A model generated the notes under the pieces. The model had not been told where the DNA came from. It worked only from the letters and a program-made list of their open reading frames with translations, and did no database searches. From positions 1 to 64,000 of the forward strand of contig NZ_LBMG01000021.1 in assembly GCF_001005315.1 (NCBI RefSeq): a DNA stretch of 64,000 nucleotides. Direction: 5' to 3'. Position 1 is the stretch's first letter, and every line of letters begins with the position of its first letter. This document shows, piece after piece, positions 44,112 to 53,008 of this stretch. Source of the stretch: Kordia jejudonensis. Lineage in GTDB: Bacteria; Bacteroidota; Bacteroidia; Flavobacteriales; Flavobacteriaceae. The position numbers and the translations under genes were made by a program.

Positions 44112-44852
44112 ATGAAACAAATTTTAAAACTAAGCACAGTGTGCATGTTTGCACTACTTGCTACAGCTTGCGCAAGCGACGACGACAGCAACGACACAAC
44201 AGAACCTGAAGTGATTACAGTAACCGATGCAGATGGAAATGTATATAATACCATCACGATTGGAAATCAAACATGGATGTTAGAAAATCTAAAAACAACA
44301 AAATATAACGATGGAACTCCGATAACAAAATGGGAGTTTGGAATGGATTGGGCAAGTTTACCCGATGAAGAAGGATTCTATCAATGGGCACTTACCGCAG
44401 ATTTAAATAATATAATTGATGAAGAATTGCCTTTTGACTATTACGGTGCGATGTACAATCATTTTGCGATTGAAAGTGGAAAATTAGCTCCAGACGGATG
44501 GCGAATTCCAACAGAACAAGACTTTAGACAACTAGAAAATTATTTAAGAAGCAATGGATTTTCTGGCAATGTGGCTGAAGCTTTAAAATCCGATTCAGGA
44601 TGGTCAGCTTTCTCAGGAAACGGAACTAATGCATCAGGTTTTAATGGCTTGCCAAACGGATATGTAGCTGCTGGCGGTACTGCAACTGCATCAGAAACCG
44701 TATGTTCATGGGGAACAATCGATGTAGAATCTGGACCAATAAACTCTTCTACCAAAAGGAAATGGGTGCAACTAGGTGATGAAGATTCAGAAATTTTTTA
44801 TTCTGAAACTTCCATAATACTTGGTGTTGGAATACGATGTATTAAAGAATAA
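44112..44852 (+). CDS. FISUMP-domain lipoprotein
   Basis: A 246-residue lipoprotein: signal with lipobox ATAC, D-rich tail (ASDDDSND), then a Fibrobacter succinogenes major paralogous (FISUMP) domain. Signatures are VTDADGNVYNTITIGNQTWM, ENLKTTKYNDGTPI, GWRIPTEQDFRQLENYL, and SGFNGLPNGY, ending GVGIRCIKE. The start MKQILKL at 44112 is preferred over an ATG four codons earlier. FISUMP proteins are secreted or surface proteins of unknown role. Confidence 0.9.
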   Translation: MKQILKLSTVCMFALLATACASDDDSNDTTEPEVITVTDADGNVYNTITIGNQTWMLENLKTTKYNDGTPITKWEFGMDWASLPDEEGFYQWALTADLNNIIDEELPFDYYGAMYNHFAIESGKLAPDGWRIPTEQDFRQLENYLRSNGFSGNVAEALKSDSGWSAFSGNGTNASGFNGLPNGYVAAGGTATASETVCSWGTIDVESGPINSSTKRKWVQLGDEDSEIFYSETSIILGVGIRCIKE

Positions 44853-44939
44853 AATGTACTTAAGCATACGAATTCTTATAAAATACAGTCAGTTGTTATA
44901 AAACAGCGAAATAATCTTTTTAAATAAATTAAAATTTCA

Positions 44940-45028
44940 GCGGTTGTCTGAAAGGCTAAATTTTCGTCAAGTTCAGTACATGGTTCAGAATGACGTTTTT
45001 TATACTTTTCAGGCAGCTTCTTTTTTTA
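44940..45028 (+). terminator. Large-loop terminator carrying a dispersed repeat, copy A
   Basis: GTTGTCTGAAA (44943-44953) pairs with TTTCAGGCAGC (45007-45017, two G-U pairs), then CTTCTTTTTTT. The 53-base loop contains TTCAGTACATGGTTCAGAATGACG, shared with copy B at 54581-54690. It follows the FISUMP gene. The rest of 44853-45231 is AT-rich and shows no gene. Confidence 0.65.
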
Positions 45029-45231
45029 TATAAAGTCAACAGTGTTTAAAAAAACTTCACTATATTTTAGTATTCTCATAAAAATATATAAAACTCAGGC
45101 TAGTTATCATATACATAGCTAAAATGGTATTGTATAATTCAATACAGTATATTTATTTTCTGTAGGAAATGATAATGCAAAAAATCTTTGTAAATTATCC
45201 AACAATTTAAAGTGAAAAATTTAGACCAACC

Positions 45232-47139
45232 ATGAGTAATTATCATATAAAACACTTAGAAGAATATTACCAAGTATACAGAAAATCAGTTCGTAATCCA
45301 GAAGTTTTTTGGGAAGAAATTGCCGAAGAACATTTCATGTGGCGCAAAAAGTGGGACAATGTATTAAGCTGGGATTTCTCAAAACCCGAAGTAAAATGGT
45401 TTGAAGGTGCGCAATTGAACATTACAGAAAACTGTATTGATCGTCATTTGTACACACGTGGCGATAAAACGGCCATTATTTTTGAACCAAACAGTCCAAC
45501 AGAAGAAGCACAACATATTTCATACAGAGAATTACACGAAAAAGTATGTCGTTTTGCAAACGTACTAAAAGCACAAGGCATTCAAAAAGGCGATCGTGTC
45601 TGTATCTATTTGCCAATGATTCCTGAATTAGCAATCTCCGTTTTGGCATGTGCTAGAATTGGAGCCATTCATTCCGTAGTTTTTGCAGGATTCTCTTCCA
45701 CAGCATTATCAACCAGAATCAACGATGCCACTTGTAAAATGGTGATCACAAGTGATGGTTCGTATCGTGGGGCAAAAACCATCGATCTTAAAGGAATTGT
45801 AGATGACGCTTTAAAAGATTGTGCATGTGTCGAATCGGTTTTAGTTGCCAAAAGAATCAACTCAGACATTCACATGGAAAATGGGCGCGATCATTGGTTG
45901 CAACCCTTATTAGACGAAGCATATCACGATTGTGTTCCTGAAATTATGAACGCTGAAGATCCATTATTCATCCTATACACTTCTGGCTCTACAGGAAAAC
46001 CAAAAGGAATGGTTCACACTACGGCAGGTTATATGGTGTATAGTGCATACACGTTTAAAAACGTATTTCAATACCGTGAAAAAGATGTCTATTGGTGTAC
46101 CGCCGATATTGGCTGGATTACGGGGCATAGTTACATTGTATACGGACCGTTATGCAATGGCGCAACAACGGTAATGTTTGAAGGCGTACCAAGTTATCCA
46201 GATTTTGGACGTTTTTGGGAAATCGTAGAAAAACATAAAGTCAATCAATTTTATACAGCGCCAACTGCTATCAGAGCTTTAGCAAAAGAAGGTGTTGCAC
46301 ATTTAGAAAAACACGATTTGTCATCATTAAAAGTATTAGGAACGGTTGGCGAACCGATCAATGAAGAAGCGTGGCATTGGTATGATGACAATGTCGGAAA
46401 GCGAAAAGCGCCGATTGTAGATACGTGGTGGCAAACGGAAACTGGTGGCATCATGATTACGCCAATTGCCTTTGCAACACCCACAAAACCAACGTATGCA
46501 ACGTTACCTTTTATCGGAATTCAACCTGCATTGATGGACGAAAATGGTAAAGAAATCAGCGGAAATCAAGTAGATGGTCGTTTGTGTATCAAATTTCCGT
46601 GGCCAAGTATGGCTCGAACCATTTGGGGAAATCATCAGCGATATAAAGACACGTATTTTTCAGCTTATGAAAATAAATATTTTACAGGAGATGGCGCATT
46701 GCGCGATGAAGTTGGCTATTATCGAATAACGGGTAGAGTTGATGATGTCATTATAGTTTCGGGTCACAACTTAGGAACCGCGCCAATTGAAGACGCAATT
46801 AATGAACATCCAGCGGTGGCGGAATCTGCCATTGTAGGTTTTCCACATGATGTCAAAGGAAATGCATTATACGGTTACGTCACATTGAAAGAAACAGGAG
46901 AAAGTAGAAATCATGATAATGTTCGTAAAGAAATCAACCAGATTATTACCGAACAAATTGGACCAATTGCCAAGTTAGATAAAGTGCAATTTACCAATGG
47001 TTTGCCAAAAACACGTTCGGGAAAAATCATGCGTCGGATTCTTCGAAAAATAGCTGGGAAAGATGCTGAAAATTTAGGCGATATCAGTACGTTACTCAAT
47101 CCTGAAGTTGTTCAGGATATTAAGGATAATGCGTTGTAA
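45232..47139 (+). CDS. acs: Acetyl-CoA synthetase
   Basis: A 635-residue AMP-forming acetate--CoA ligase that makes acetyl-CoA from acetate, ATP and CoA through acetyl-AMP. The P-loop-like YTSGSTGKPKGMVH is near 249-262, WWQTETGG marks the acetate site, and YRITGRVDDVIIVSGHNLGTAPIE the hinge and C-terminal domain. KTRSGKIMRR near 594-603 holds the catalytic lysine that is regulated by acetylation in homologues. Length matches the family (about 630-650). With the ActP-like symporter it would let the cell use acetate. Confidence 0.97.
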   Translation: MSNYHIKHLEEYYQVYRKSVRNPEVFWEEIAEEHFMWRKKWDNVLSWDFSKPEVKWFEGAQLNITENCIDRHLYTRGDKTAIIFEPNSPTEEAQHISYRELHEKVCRFANVLKAQGIQKGDRVCIYLPMIPELAISVLACARIGAIHSVVFAGFSSTALSTRINDATCKMVITSDGSYRGAKTIDLKGIVDDALKDCACVESVLVAKRINSDIHMENGRDHWLQPLLDEAYHDCVPEIMNAEDPLFILYTSGSTGKPKGMVHTTAGYMVYSAYTFKNVFQYREKDVYWCTADIGWITGHSYIVYGPLCNGATTVMFEGVPSYPDFGRFWEIVEKHKVNQFYTAPTAIRALAKEGVAHLEKHDLSSLKVLGTVGEPINEEAWHWYDDNVGKRKAPIVDTWWQTETGGIMITPIAFATPTKPTYATLPFIGIQPALMDENGKEISGNQVDGRLCIKFPWPSMARTIWGNHQRYKDTYFSAYENKYFTGDGALRDEVGYYRITGRVDDVIIVSGHNLGTAPIEDAINEHPAVAESAIVGFPHDVKGNALYGYVTLKETGESRNHDNVRKEINQIITEQIGPIAKLDKVQFTNGLPKTRSGKIMRRILRKIAGKDAENLGDISTLLNPEVVQDIKDNAL

Positions 47140-47150
47140 TAGAAAACCTT

Positions 47151-47176
47151 ATTCTGAACTTGATTCAGAATCTCAT
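47151..47176. repeat. Short palindromic repeat related to the terminator-borne family
   Basis: ATTCTGAA-CTTGA-TTCAGAAT is a perfect 8+8 palindrome followed by CTCAT. The reverse complement of 54613-54660 contains the same two halves split by an insertion, and 44973-44995 contains part of it. Confidence 0.7.
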
Positions 47177-47235
47177 TAAAAATACTATACATATTTTTGA
47201 GAAACCGAATGAAACTCGATTTTACAATATTTCAG

Positions 47236-47274
47236 AAAAACTCCTTAAGACTTAGTGTTTTTGGGAGTTTTTTT
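47236..47274. terminator. Bidirectional terminator between acs and the convergent gene
   Basis: AAAAACTCC (47236-47244) pairs with GGAGTTTTT (47264-47272), with A and T runs on both sides. It serves acs on the plus strand and the 136-residue gene on the minus strand. Confidence 0.75.
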
Positions 47275-47276
47275 AG

Positions 47277-47687
47277 TTAATGATATTGTTTCCAAACTTC
47301 TTCTGCTGATTTCAATTTTTTAAAGAGTTTTTCGTGATATATTTCTTTCAATCGGTACTTTCTAAACTCCCCATCATGCCAATTTCCAGATACTTTTCGT
47401 GGCATATAAGCTAAGTCTCCATATACATAAAACCACCTTTTTTTGCCTTCTCTATTATCACAATAAATTAGGAAATCTAAATTTTCCTGGAAACATAGTG
47501 AATTTACATTTTTAAAAATAACCTGATCGCTTGTTCCTCTTTCAAAAATTAAATTAAACTTTCCGTCATCTTTTTTCTGTAAATGAATATTGCCTATCAA
47601 GATAACAGAATCAGTTGTGTTATAATTCGCCATTGTGAAGCTAAAAAGGCATACAAGTATACTAGCTGTAAATTTTAGTTTAATCAT
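47277..47687 (-). CDS. Secreted protein of unknown function
   Basis: A 136-residue protein with a signal peptide (about 1-20). The mature part is basic and aromatic (VILIGNIHLQKKDDGKFNLIF, YCDNREGKKRWFYVYGDLAYMP) and has two cysteines (LCFQENLDFLIYCDN) that could pair. No family is recognised. It is 47 bp downstream of the 222-residue membrane protein on the same strand and may belong to the radical SAM operon. Confidence 0.7.
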   Translation of the reverse strand: MIKLKFTASILVCLFSFTMANYNTTDSVILIGNIHLQKKDDGKFNLIFERGTSDQVIFKNVNSLCFQENLDFLIYCDNREGKKRWFYVYGDLAYMPRKVSGNWHDGEFRKYRLKEIYHEKLFKKLKSAEEVWKQYH

Positions 47688-47734
47688 TTTATAAAAGGAT
47701 TTATTAAGGATATTTCGTTGTATTGACTATTTTT

Positions 47735-48403
47735 TTATTTTACTTTTTTTCTTCTATTATAAATACCAACTCCGTATGCAACTACTAATGGAATGGATAA
47801 AACCAACGATATGCCTGTTAATAACATTAAAACTAGATAGGAAGTGTCATGAGGTGTCGGATTCCGCATTCCTCCCATAACGCTAAAAACAACTCTATGT
47901 AGATTTAATATGGTTAGCGTAGCTATTATGAGACAAATAGGCATGAGCGTTACCGTAATAATATTTCCGATACTTAATTTGGTAAAATGTTTTAAAAAGT
48001 AGTAAAGCAACGCCAATCTCCAAAAGGCAACAATTGCTAAAAACCACACATTCATAGTATTTGCAGTTTCAAGTGATAAAAACTTCTCTACTGGAATGGC
48101 GTAAAATATGGCTGGGAATGACGTGAGACTGATAAAAGTTAGTACCGTAAAATAACTCCATTTTTCTACTTTAAACGGAAGTAAAATTAACCAAATAAAT
48201 AAAGCTAATGCAAATATATAAATGACTGAACCCAAACCTAAATGCTGTAAAATACTTGCACCTGGATCATCCCAATAACGTCCCATACCGACAATCCATG
48301 TGCCAATAAGTCCGAGATAGAAGTGTTGCTTAGTAAACTGTAACATTTCTTCTCGCGTTAACTTAAAAGTTAATAATCTGATTAGTGTTTTATAAAGACG
48401 CAT
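47735..48403 (-). CDS. Polytopic membrane protein of unknown function
   Basis: A 222-residue protein with about six hydrophobic segments (starting near 29, 55, 82, 115, 143 and 190) and a basic C terminus (YNRRKKVK). A conserved-looking segment, GTWIVGMGRYWDDPGA, lies in the first third. I know no function for it. Its start overlaps the radical SAM gene by 14 bp, which implies tight coupling of the two products. Confidence 0.8.
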   Translation of the reverse strand: MRLYKTLIRLLTFKLTREEMLQFTKQHFYLGLIGTWIVGMGRYWDDPGASILQHLGLGSVIYIFALALFIWLILLPFKVEKWSYFTVLTFISLTSFPAIFYAIPVEKFLSLETANTMNVWFLAIVAFWRLALLYYFLKHFTKLSIGNIITVTLMPICLIIATLTILNLHRVVFSVMGGMRNPTPHDTSYLVLMLLTGISLVLSIPLVVAYGVGIYNRRKKVK

Positions 48404-49745
48404 GTAAATTGTTTTTTCTTCTGTTTAAAAGTACTTTTTTAAATTGTTTCCCTCTATTTGCTACCACTTTTTTAGCGTATACATTCTTCATTAGGTTTTC
48501 AAACTCCGTTTCAAGTTCTGAAACTGAAAAGTTTTTAGGAATAAAATTTACATCAAATAAGGTGCATTTTTCCCAGTAATTATCTGCTAATAATCTTCCT
48601 TCATTTTTTAATTGTTGATACAATTCAGTTCCAGGAAATGGTGTCAGTAAGGTTATTTGTACTTCTGATAAGTTACTATCAATGATGAATTGTTCGGTTT
48701 CTTTGAATGTTTCTTTCGTGTCTGTATCAAAACCAAGAATGAAGCAACCATTTACAGAAATTCCATATGATTGTATTTTATCAATAGCTTTTAGGTATTG
48801 GTCAAATTGTTTATACTTCCAATCGTTTCTATCAATTCCTTTCAATCCTTCTTTATTAGCTGTTTCAAATCCAATTAAAATTTGCGCACAGTTTGATTTT
48901 GCTAACAAAGCTAATAATTCATCATTATATGCAATAGAAATATCCGTTTCTGTGAACCATTTAATCTTGTATTTCCCGAAGAGCGTTAATAATTCTTTAG
49001 TCCATTTTTTATCGACAAACGTATTGTCATCTGCTAATTCAATAAAAGGTCTGTCCCAAATTTCAATGATTTTAAGTAACTCTTTTTCAATCTGTTGAAT
49101 GGGTTTCTTTTTGTACAAACTTATTGTCCGAGAAGCTGCACAAAAACTACAATTTAACGGACAACCTCTAGTTGTTTGGATAGTTAATCTATTATATTTC
49201 GAGATGTCAAGCAGTTCGTATTTTGGTACTTTACACAAATCAAAGTGAAATCTGTATGTTGCTTCTGCAAGTGAACTGTAAAACGGCTTAGTGGAATTAT
49301 TCTCATAATCATTCAGAATGTTTTCCCAAATTAGTTCTCCTTCTCCTTGAATAACGATATCCGCAAATTGTTGTGCTTCATCTGGAAGCGCCGAAACATG
49401 TAGTCCACCAATAGCAACGGTTATTCCGATATTTCTAAATCGTTGGCTTAATTTGTAAGTTTCATTAATTCGAGCAGTTAGTGAAGAAAATGCAATGATA
49501 TCAGGTTTCTCATTAATTATTGCAACAATTTCACTTTCAGAAAAATGGTCTAGTTCTTTATAAATTACTTTCCAATTGTCAGGCGTATGTGCTGCCAATG
49601 TTAGCAAACCCAAACTTGGTAAACTTGCAATGACTTCACTTCTTTCTACAAATCCAGGTAACGTTAATCCCAAATCAAGCAATCGCTTATTGTAAACTCG
49701 CACGCCACTCATTGAGATTAAAATAACTTTGTATTGTTTTTTCAT
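48390..49745 (-). CDS. B12-binding-domain radical SAM protein
   Basis: A 451-residue enzyme. The N-terminal part (about 1-165) is a cobalamin-binding-like Rossmann domain (DIIAFSSLTARIN, VAIGGLHVSALPDEA, VIQGEGE) without a DxHxxG motif. The radical SAM core follows, with TTRGCPLNCSFCAASR providing the three Cys of the 4Fe-4S cluster (near residues 195-202), LADDNTFVD, and GCFILGFDTDTKETF. Such enzymes perform methylations, cyclisations or thiolations on lipids, peptides and small molecules. It heads an operon with a membrane protein and diverges from a GG-leader peptide gene 236 bp away. Substrate unknown. Confidence 0.9.
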   Translation of the reverse strand: MKKQYKVILISMSGVRVYNKRLLDLGLTLPGFVERSEVIASLPSLGLLTLAAHTPDNWKVIYKELDHFSESEIVAIINEKPDIIAFSSLTARINETYKLSQRFRNIGITVAIGGLHVSALPDEAQQFADIVIQGEGELIWENILNDYENNSTKPFYSSLAEATYRFHFDLCKVPKYELLDISKYNRLTIQTTRGCPLNCSFCAASRTISLYKKKPIQQIEKELLKIIEIWDRPFIELADDNTFVDKKWTKELLTLFGKYKIKWFTETDISIAYNDELLALLAKSNCAQILIGFETANKEGLKGIDRNDWKYKQFDQYLKAIDKIQSYGISVNGCFILGFDTDTKETFKETEQFIIDSNLSEVQITLLTPFPGTELYQQLKNEGRLLADNYWEKCTLFDVNFIPKNFSVSELETEFENLMKNVYAKKVVANRGKQFKKVLLNRRKNNLHASL

Positions 49746-49981
49746 TTACAGATTTTACTTTGTATCAACTACAACGATCTATGTATTCGTTTCTGAAGGT
49801 TGATTACGTCTAAAATTAATAAAAGAAAATGAACTAAAGACAAGTTTACGTAAATAAAACTTCGCGTAAAACGTACTAACTTTTCACAACCACTGATTCA
49901 TAAATCGACGGTTACAATCTTTGTTTTTTGAGCTGTTCCGTTATACTTTCATGTCAGTATTAATCACAAAATCAAATTATT

Positions 49982-50137
49982 ATGAAAAAAAGAAATTTAA
50001 AAACGTTAGATCTTAACAAGAAAGTTGTATCTACATTTAAGGAAATTATTCATGGCGGAAAAGGATATCCAACGTATTTATCGTTACCGTATTCGGAATG
50101 TTGGTGTTGGAGTGCCGATGAAGACACACAACCTTAA
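49982..50137 (+). CDS. Short GG-leader peptide (candidate RiPP precursor)
   Basis: A 51-residue peptide. The leader MKKRNLKTLDLNKKVVSTF matches the start of the Bacteroidota GG-leader peptides (TIGR04149-like; also class I lanthipeptide leaders with an LxLNKK box). The double glycine is at residues 25-26 (IIHGG). The 25-residue core is aromatic, with YPTYLSLPYSECWCWS and two Cys separated by one Trp. It has its own terminator at 50150-50174. The divergent neighbour is a radical SAM gene. A similar leader is encoded at 54241-54456, which supports this reading frame. Confidence 0.75.
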   Translation: MKKRNLKTLDLNKKVVSTFKEIIHGGKGYPTYLSLPYSECWCWSADEDTQP

Positions 50138-50149
50138 ATGTTACGTGAT

Positions 50150-50174
50150 AAAACGGGCTTCGGCTCGTTTTTTT
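50150..50174 (+). terminator. Terminator after the short GG-leader peptide gene
   Basis: AAACGGGC-TTCG-GCTCGTTT (one G-U pair) with a UUCG tetraloop and a T run. It abuts the helicase stop codon. Confidence 0.8.
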
Positions 50175-51519
50175 ACTTCTTTTTATTGCGCTTATTATAA
50201 TTTTTATCGCCTCGTGTTTTTGGCTTTTTATACTTTTTGGCAATTTCTCTTCGGTACGATCCACCTTGATTGGTTTTCTTGTTCTTTTCTTTCTTTTCAT
50301 GAAAACCTGGCGCCAATCCTGTCGTTTTTGACGGATTATTAATCTCGCGAATACGGGTTTGTTCCTCAGGTGCTAACTCGCTAGAAATTGCTACTTCTTC
50401 TGGGAAATCAAGTTGCGGTATTTCATATTTCATCAAAGTTTCAATCGCTTCTTTGTCTTCTTTTTCTTTGGCAGTGAAAAACAAAATACTATTTCCTTTC
50501 GCTTCAGCTCTTCCCGTTCGACCAATACGATGCATGTAGTTTTCAGGGTAATTTGGCGTGTTGAAGTTGAATACATGTGTAATCATTTCCAAATCTAAAC
50601 CACGCGCCATTACATCGGTTGCAATTAAAATACGATTTACACCTTCATTAAATTGATTGATGGAACGCAAACGGTAATTTTGTGTTTTGTTGGAATGAAT
50701 CACGCAGGCTTCTTCACCAAATTCAGGTTTCAAACACTCAAACAAACGATCGGCAATGCGTTTATTTGAAATAAACACCAATACTTTGCTATATGTTTCC
50801 GCATCTTTCAATAAATGTTTCAACAAATTTACCTTCGTGTAGAAATTCTGAACCGCATAACACGTCTGTGAAATATTGTCCAAAGGTGTTCCGCTTACCG
50901 CGATAGAAATGGTATGTGGCGTTACAAAAAAATCGTCAATCAACACACGAACATCATCTGTCATCGTTGCCGAAAACATAATATTCTGACGTTGTTCAGG
51001 AAGCAATTCTAAAATATTGGTAATCTGAAACCGAAAGCCCAAATCTAGCATGACATCAACTTCATCAATTACTAGTTTTTTAATCGATTTCAATTGCAAA
51101 GCTCTACTCAGCACCAAATCGTACAAACGTCCTGGTGTAGCCACAACAATATCTGCGCCTTGTTGCAGGTTTTGTGCTTGTGCATTCATATTGACGCCAC
51201 CATACACACCTACAGTTCGGACGTTTATGTATTTTGCAAACAATTCAATTTGCTCTACTACCTGAACTACCAATTCTCGTGTTGGTACCAAAACTAAAAT
51301 TCGTGGATTTACTTGCTTTGAGAATTTCAAATCACGCAACAAAGGCAACATGTAGGCAAATGTTTTTCCAGTTCCTGTTTGTGCAATTCCTACGACATCT
51401 TTTCCTGAACGAATCACTGAAAATGATTGTTCCTGAATAGGCGTTGGTGTCGTAAAACCTAAGTCTTCAATAGCATATTGCAATTGATTTGATAAGTCAA
51501 AATCCTGAAAAGTTGCCAT
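50173..51519 (-). CDS. DEAD-box family RNA helicase (DEVD variant)
   Basis: A 448-residue helicase. Q-motif FTTPTPIQEQSF, Walker A AQTGTGKT, PTRELVVQ, TPGRLYD, motif II DEVD in place of DEAD, SAT, and HRIGRTGR are all present. A K/R-rich tail (KKYKKPKTRGDKNYNKRNKKK region) probably binds RNA. It likely remodels rRNA or mRNA structures, like RhlE/CsdA relatives. The ATG at 51519 is chosen because a full promoter (51538-51567) lies between it and an alternative upstream ATG. Confidence 0.95.
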   Translation of the reverse strand: MATFQDFDLSNQLQYAIEDLGFTTPTPIQEQSFSVIRSGKDVVGIAQTGTGKTFAYMLPLLRDLKFSKQVNPRILVLVPTRELVVQVVEQIELFAKYINVRTVGVYGGVNMNAQAQNLQQGADIVVATPGRLYDLVLSRALQLKSIKKLVIDEVDVMLDLGFRFQITNILELLPEQRQNIMFSATMTDDVRVLIDDFFVTPHTISIAVSGTPLDNISQTCYAVQNFYTKVNLLKHLLKDAETYSKVLVFISNKRIADRLFECLKPEFGEEACVIHSNKTQNYRLRSINQFNEGVNRILIATDVMARGLDLEMITHVFNFNTPNYPENYMHRIGRTGRAEAKGNSILFFTAKEKEDKEAIETLMKYEIPQLDFPEEVAISSELAPEEQTRIREINNPSKTTGLAPGFHEKKEKNKKTNQGGSYRREIAKKYKKPKTRGDKNYNKRNKKK

Positions 51520-51537
51520 AACGGTGTAAATTTTGCG

Positions 51538-51567
51538 CAAATGTAGTGTATTTCAAATCATTAACAA
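51538..51567 (-). promoter_or_regulatory. Promoter of the helicase gene (TTG-N19-TACATTTG)
   Basis: On the minus strand the -33 TTG (51567-51565) and the -7 box TACATTTG (51545-51538) are 19 nt apart, matching the Bacteroidota vegetative consensus. The -7 is 19 bp from the ATG at 51519. Confidence 0.7.
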
Positions 51568-51632
51568 GAAGCAAAAGCACTAACATTTTATTCGCTAGCT
51601 TTTAATTTTATAAGATTTAAAAAATTATACAT

Positions 51633-51664
51633 AAAAAAATCCAGACATGCTACATCTGGATTTT
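51633..51664 (-). terminator. Terminator after the beta-helix protein gene
   Basis: AAATCCAGA (51637-51645) pairs with TCTGGATTT (51655-51663), with a T run on the minus strand. Confidence 0.75.
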
Positions 51665-51689
51665 CATATATTTTAATACTATGTATGTT

Positions 51690-52988
51690 TTACTCTTTTA
51701 CAATTTTACTGGTTACGATACCTTTATTCGTTTTAAGTTTCATAATGTATACACTTGCTGGTAACCTGTCTAGGGAAATACTAAATGAAGCACTGTTTTG
51801 TAGTGTATTTTTGTACACCAATTGTCCTTCAATGGAAAACAGCGAAATTTCAACATTCTGTAAGGTATTATTCAATTGTACAGTAACTGTATCAGATGAA
51901 GGATTTGGGTAGATTGTGCTTAAAATAGCTTCAAATTCTTCGTTAGACAATGGTGGCGGTGCTGGTAAAGTAGGATCTTTTATTGTATTTGCTGTAATTT
52001 GTGTACATGTAGGATCGTAAATAGAATAATTGAACAAGCCTAAATTTACATCATCATAACCATCTTTTAGTTTTGCTTCTATAGCGGCAACATCTTCTAA
52101 GCACCAACAATTGCTTGTTAAATCTTTATTGATATTGTCTAAATTTTCAACATTGTACGTGGTATTGTCGCAAATCGTATTTTCTTCAATAACTGCGGCA
52201 CCTCCACTGTAATTTCCTGTTTTAATTCCTACATCGTTGTTTGAAATATCACTATTTCGTATTTCAAAACCTTCAAAAAAACTTTGCACGCCAATGGTAT
52301 TATTGGTAATTACGGTATTGTCAATAACTCCGCGTCCACCATACAAAGCGGTTCCATTGTTTGTAAATGTAGAGTTGTATATACTTATGCGTTCTGTTTG
52401 ATACAATCCAAAATCATTATTCGTAAATGTAGCATTTGTAACAATTTTATCCGCTTGCGTAATACCATACGTATTGTTGTTAAACTCACAATAATCCATA
52501 TTGATGTCATACGCTGTATATCCTCCAACGGCAGTTGTATTATTTTCAAATTTACAGTGCGAATAGTAAATTGGACCACCATCATGACAGCATTCTGCAT
52601 GTGTGGAAGTACTAGCGTATTCAAAATTGCAATATTCAAAACTAGCTTTTGCGCCTAATGAATTTTTAATTTGAACGCCAGTCCAATCGCCTTTATTTGG
52701 TGTGGTGGCATTTGAAGTAAACGTAATTCTGTTGGAACTGTTTCCAATGGCAATCAATTCACCTCTAATTTCAAGACGTTTTCCACTGTCAAATTTAAAT
52801 TCGACACCAGGTTCAATTGTCAGCGTAAAATTTGGAAATAACACAAGATGATCTGTTACAATATAAGGGCTATTTGCCAGCGTGTATGTTGTGTTTGCAA
52901 AAATACCACCACTCACATTGGTTTGCGCTAATGCAAAGTTGAAAGCAAAAATGGTACATAAAAATAGGTAACGTAATTTTTTTATCAT
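51690..52988 (-). CDS. Secreted right-handed beta-helix protein with type IX sorting domain
   Basis: A 432-residue protein with a signal peptide (MIKKLRYLFLCTIFAFNFALAQ). Short repeats typical of a right-handed parallel beta-helix follow (NNTYGITQADKIV, NNDFGLYQTERISI, NNTIGVQSFFEGFEIRNS). The last 75 residues form a type A C-terminal domain (IYPNPSSDTVTVQL, FSIEGQLVYKNTL, YIMKLKTNKGIVTSKIVK) that directs export by the type IX system and surface attachment. The start at 52988 is preferred over an ATG 25 codons upstream because of the signal peptide and the promoter box at 53009. Confidence 0.92.
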   Translation of the reverse strand: MIKKLRYLFLCTIFAFNFALAQTNVSGGIFANTTYTLANSPYIVTDHLVLFPNFTLTIEPGVEFKFDSGKRLEIRGELIAIGNSSNRITFTSNATTPNKGDWTGVQIKNSLGAKASFEYCNFEYASTSTHAECCHDGGPIYYSHCKFENNTTAVGGYTAYDINMDYCEFNNNTYGITQADKIVTNATFTNNDFGLYQTERISIYNSTFTNNGTALYGGRGVIDNTVITNNTIGVQSFFEGFEIRNSDISNNDVGIKTGNYSGGAAVIEENTICDNTTYNVENLDNINKDLTSNCWCLEDVAAIEAKLKDGYDDVNLGLFNYSIYDPTCTQITANTIKDPTLPAPPPLSNEEFEAILSTIYPNPSSDTVTVQLNNTLQNVEISLFSIEGQLVYKNTLQNSASFSISLDRLPASVYIMKLKTNKGIVTSKIVKE

Positions 52989-53008
52989 GGTTTTAATTTT
53001 AATTGACA

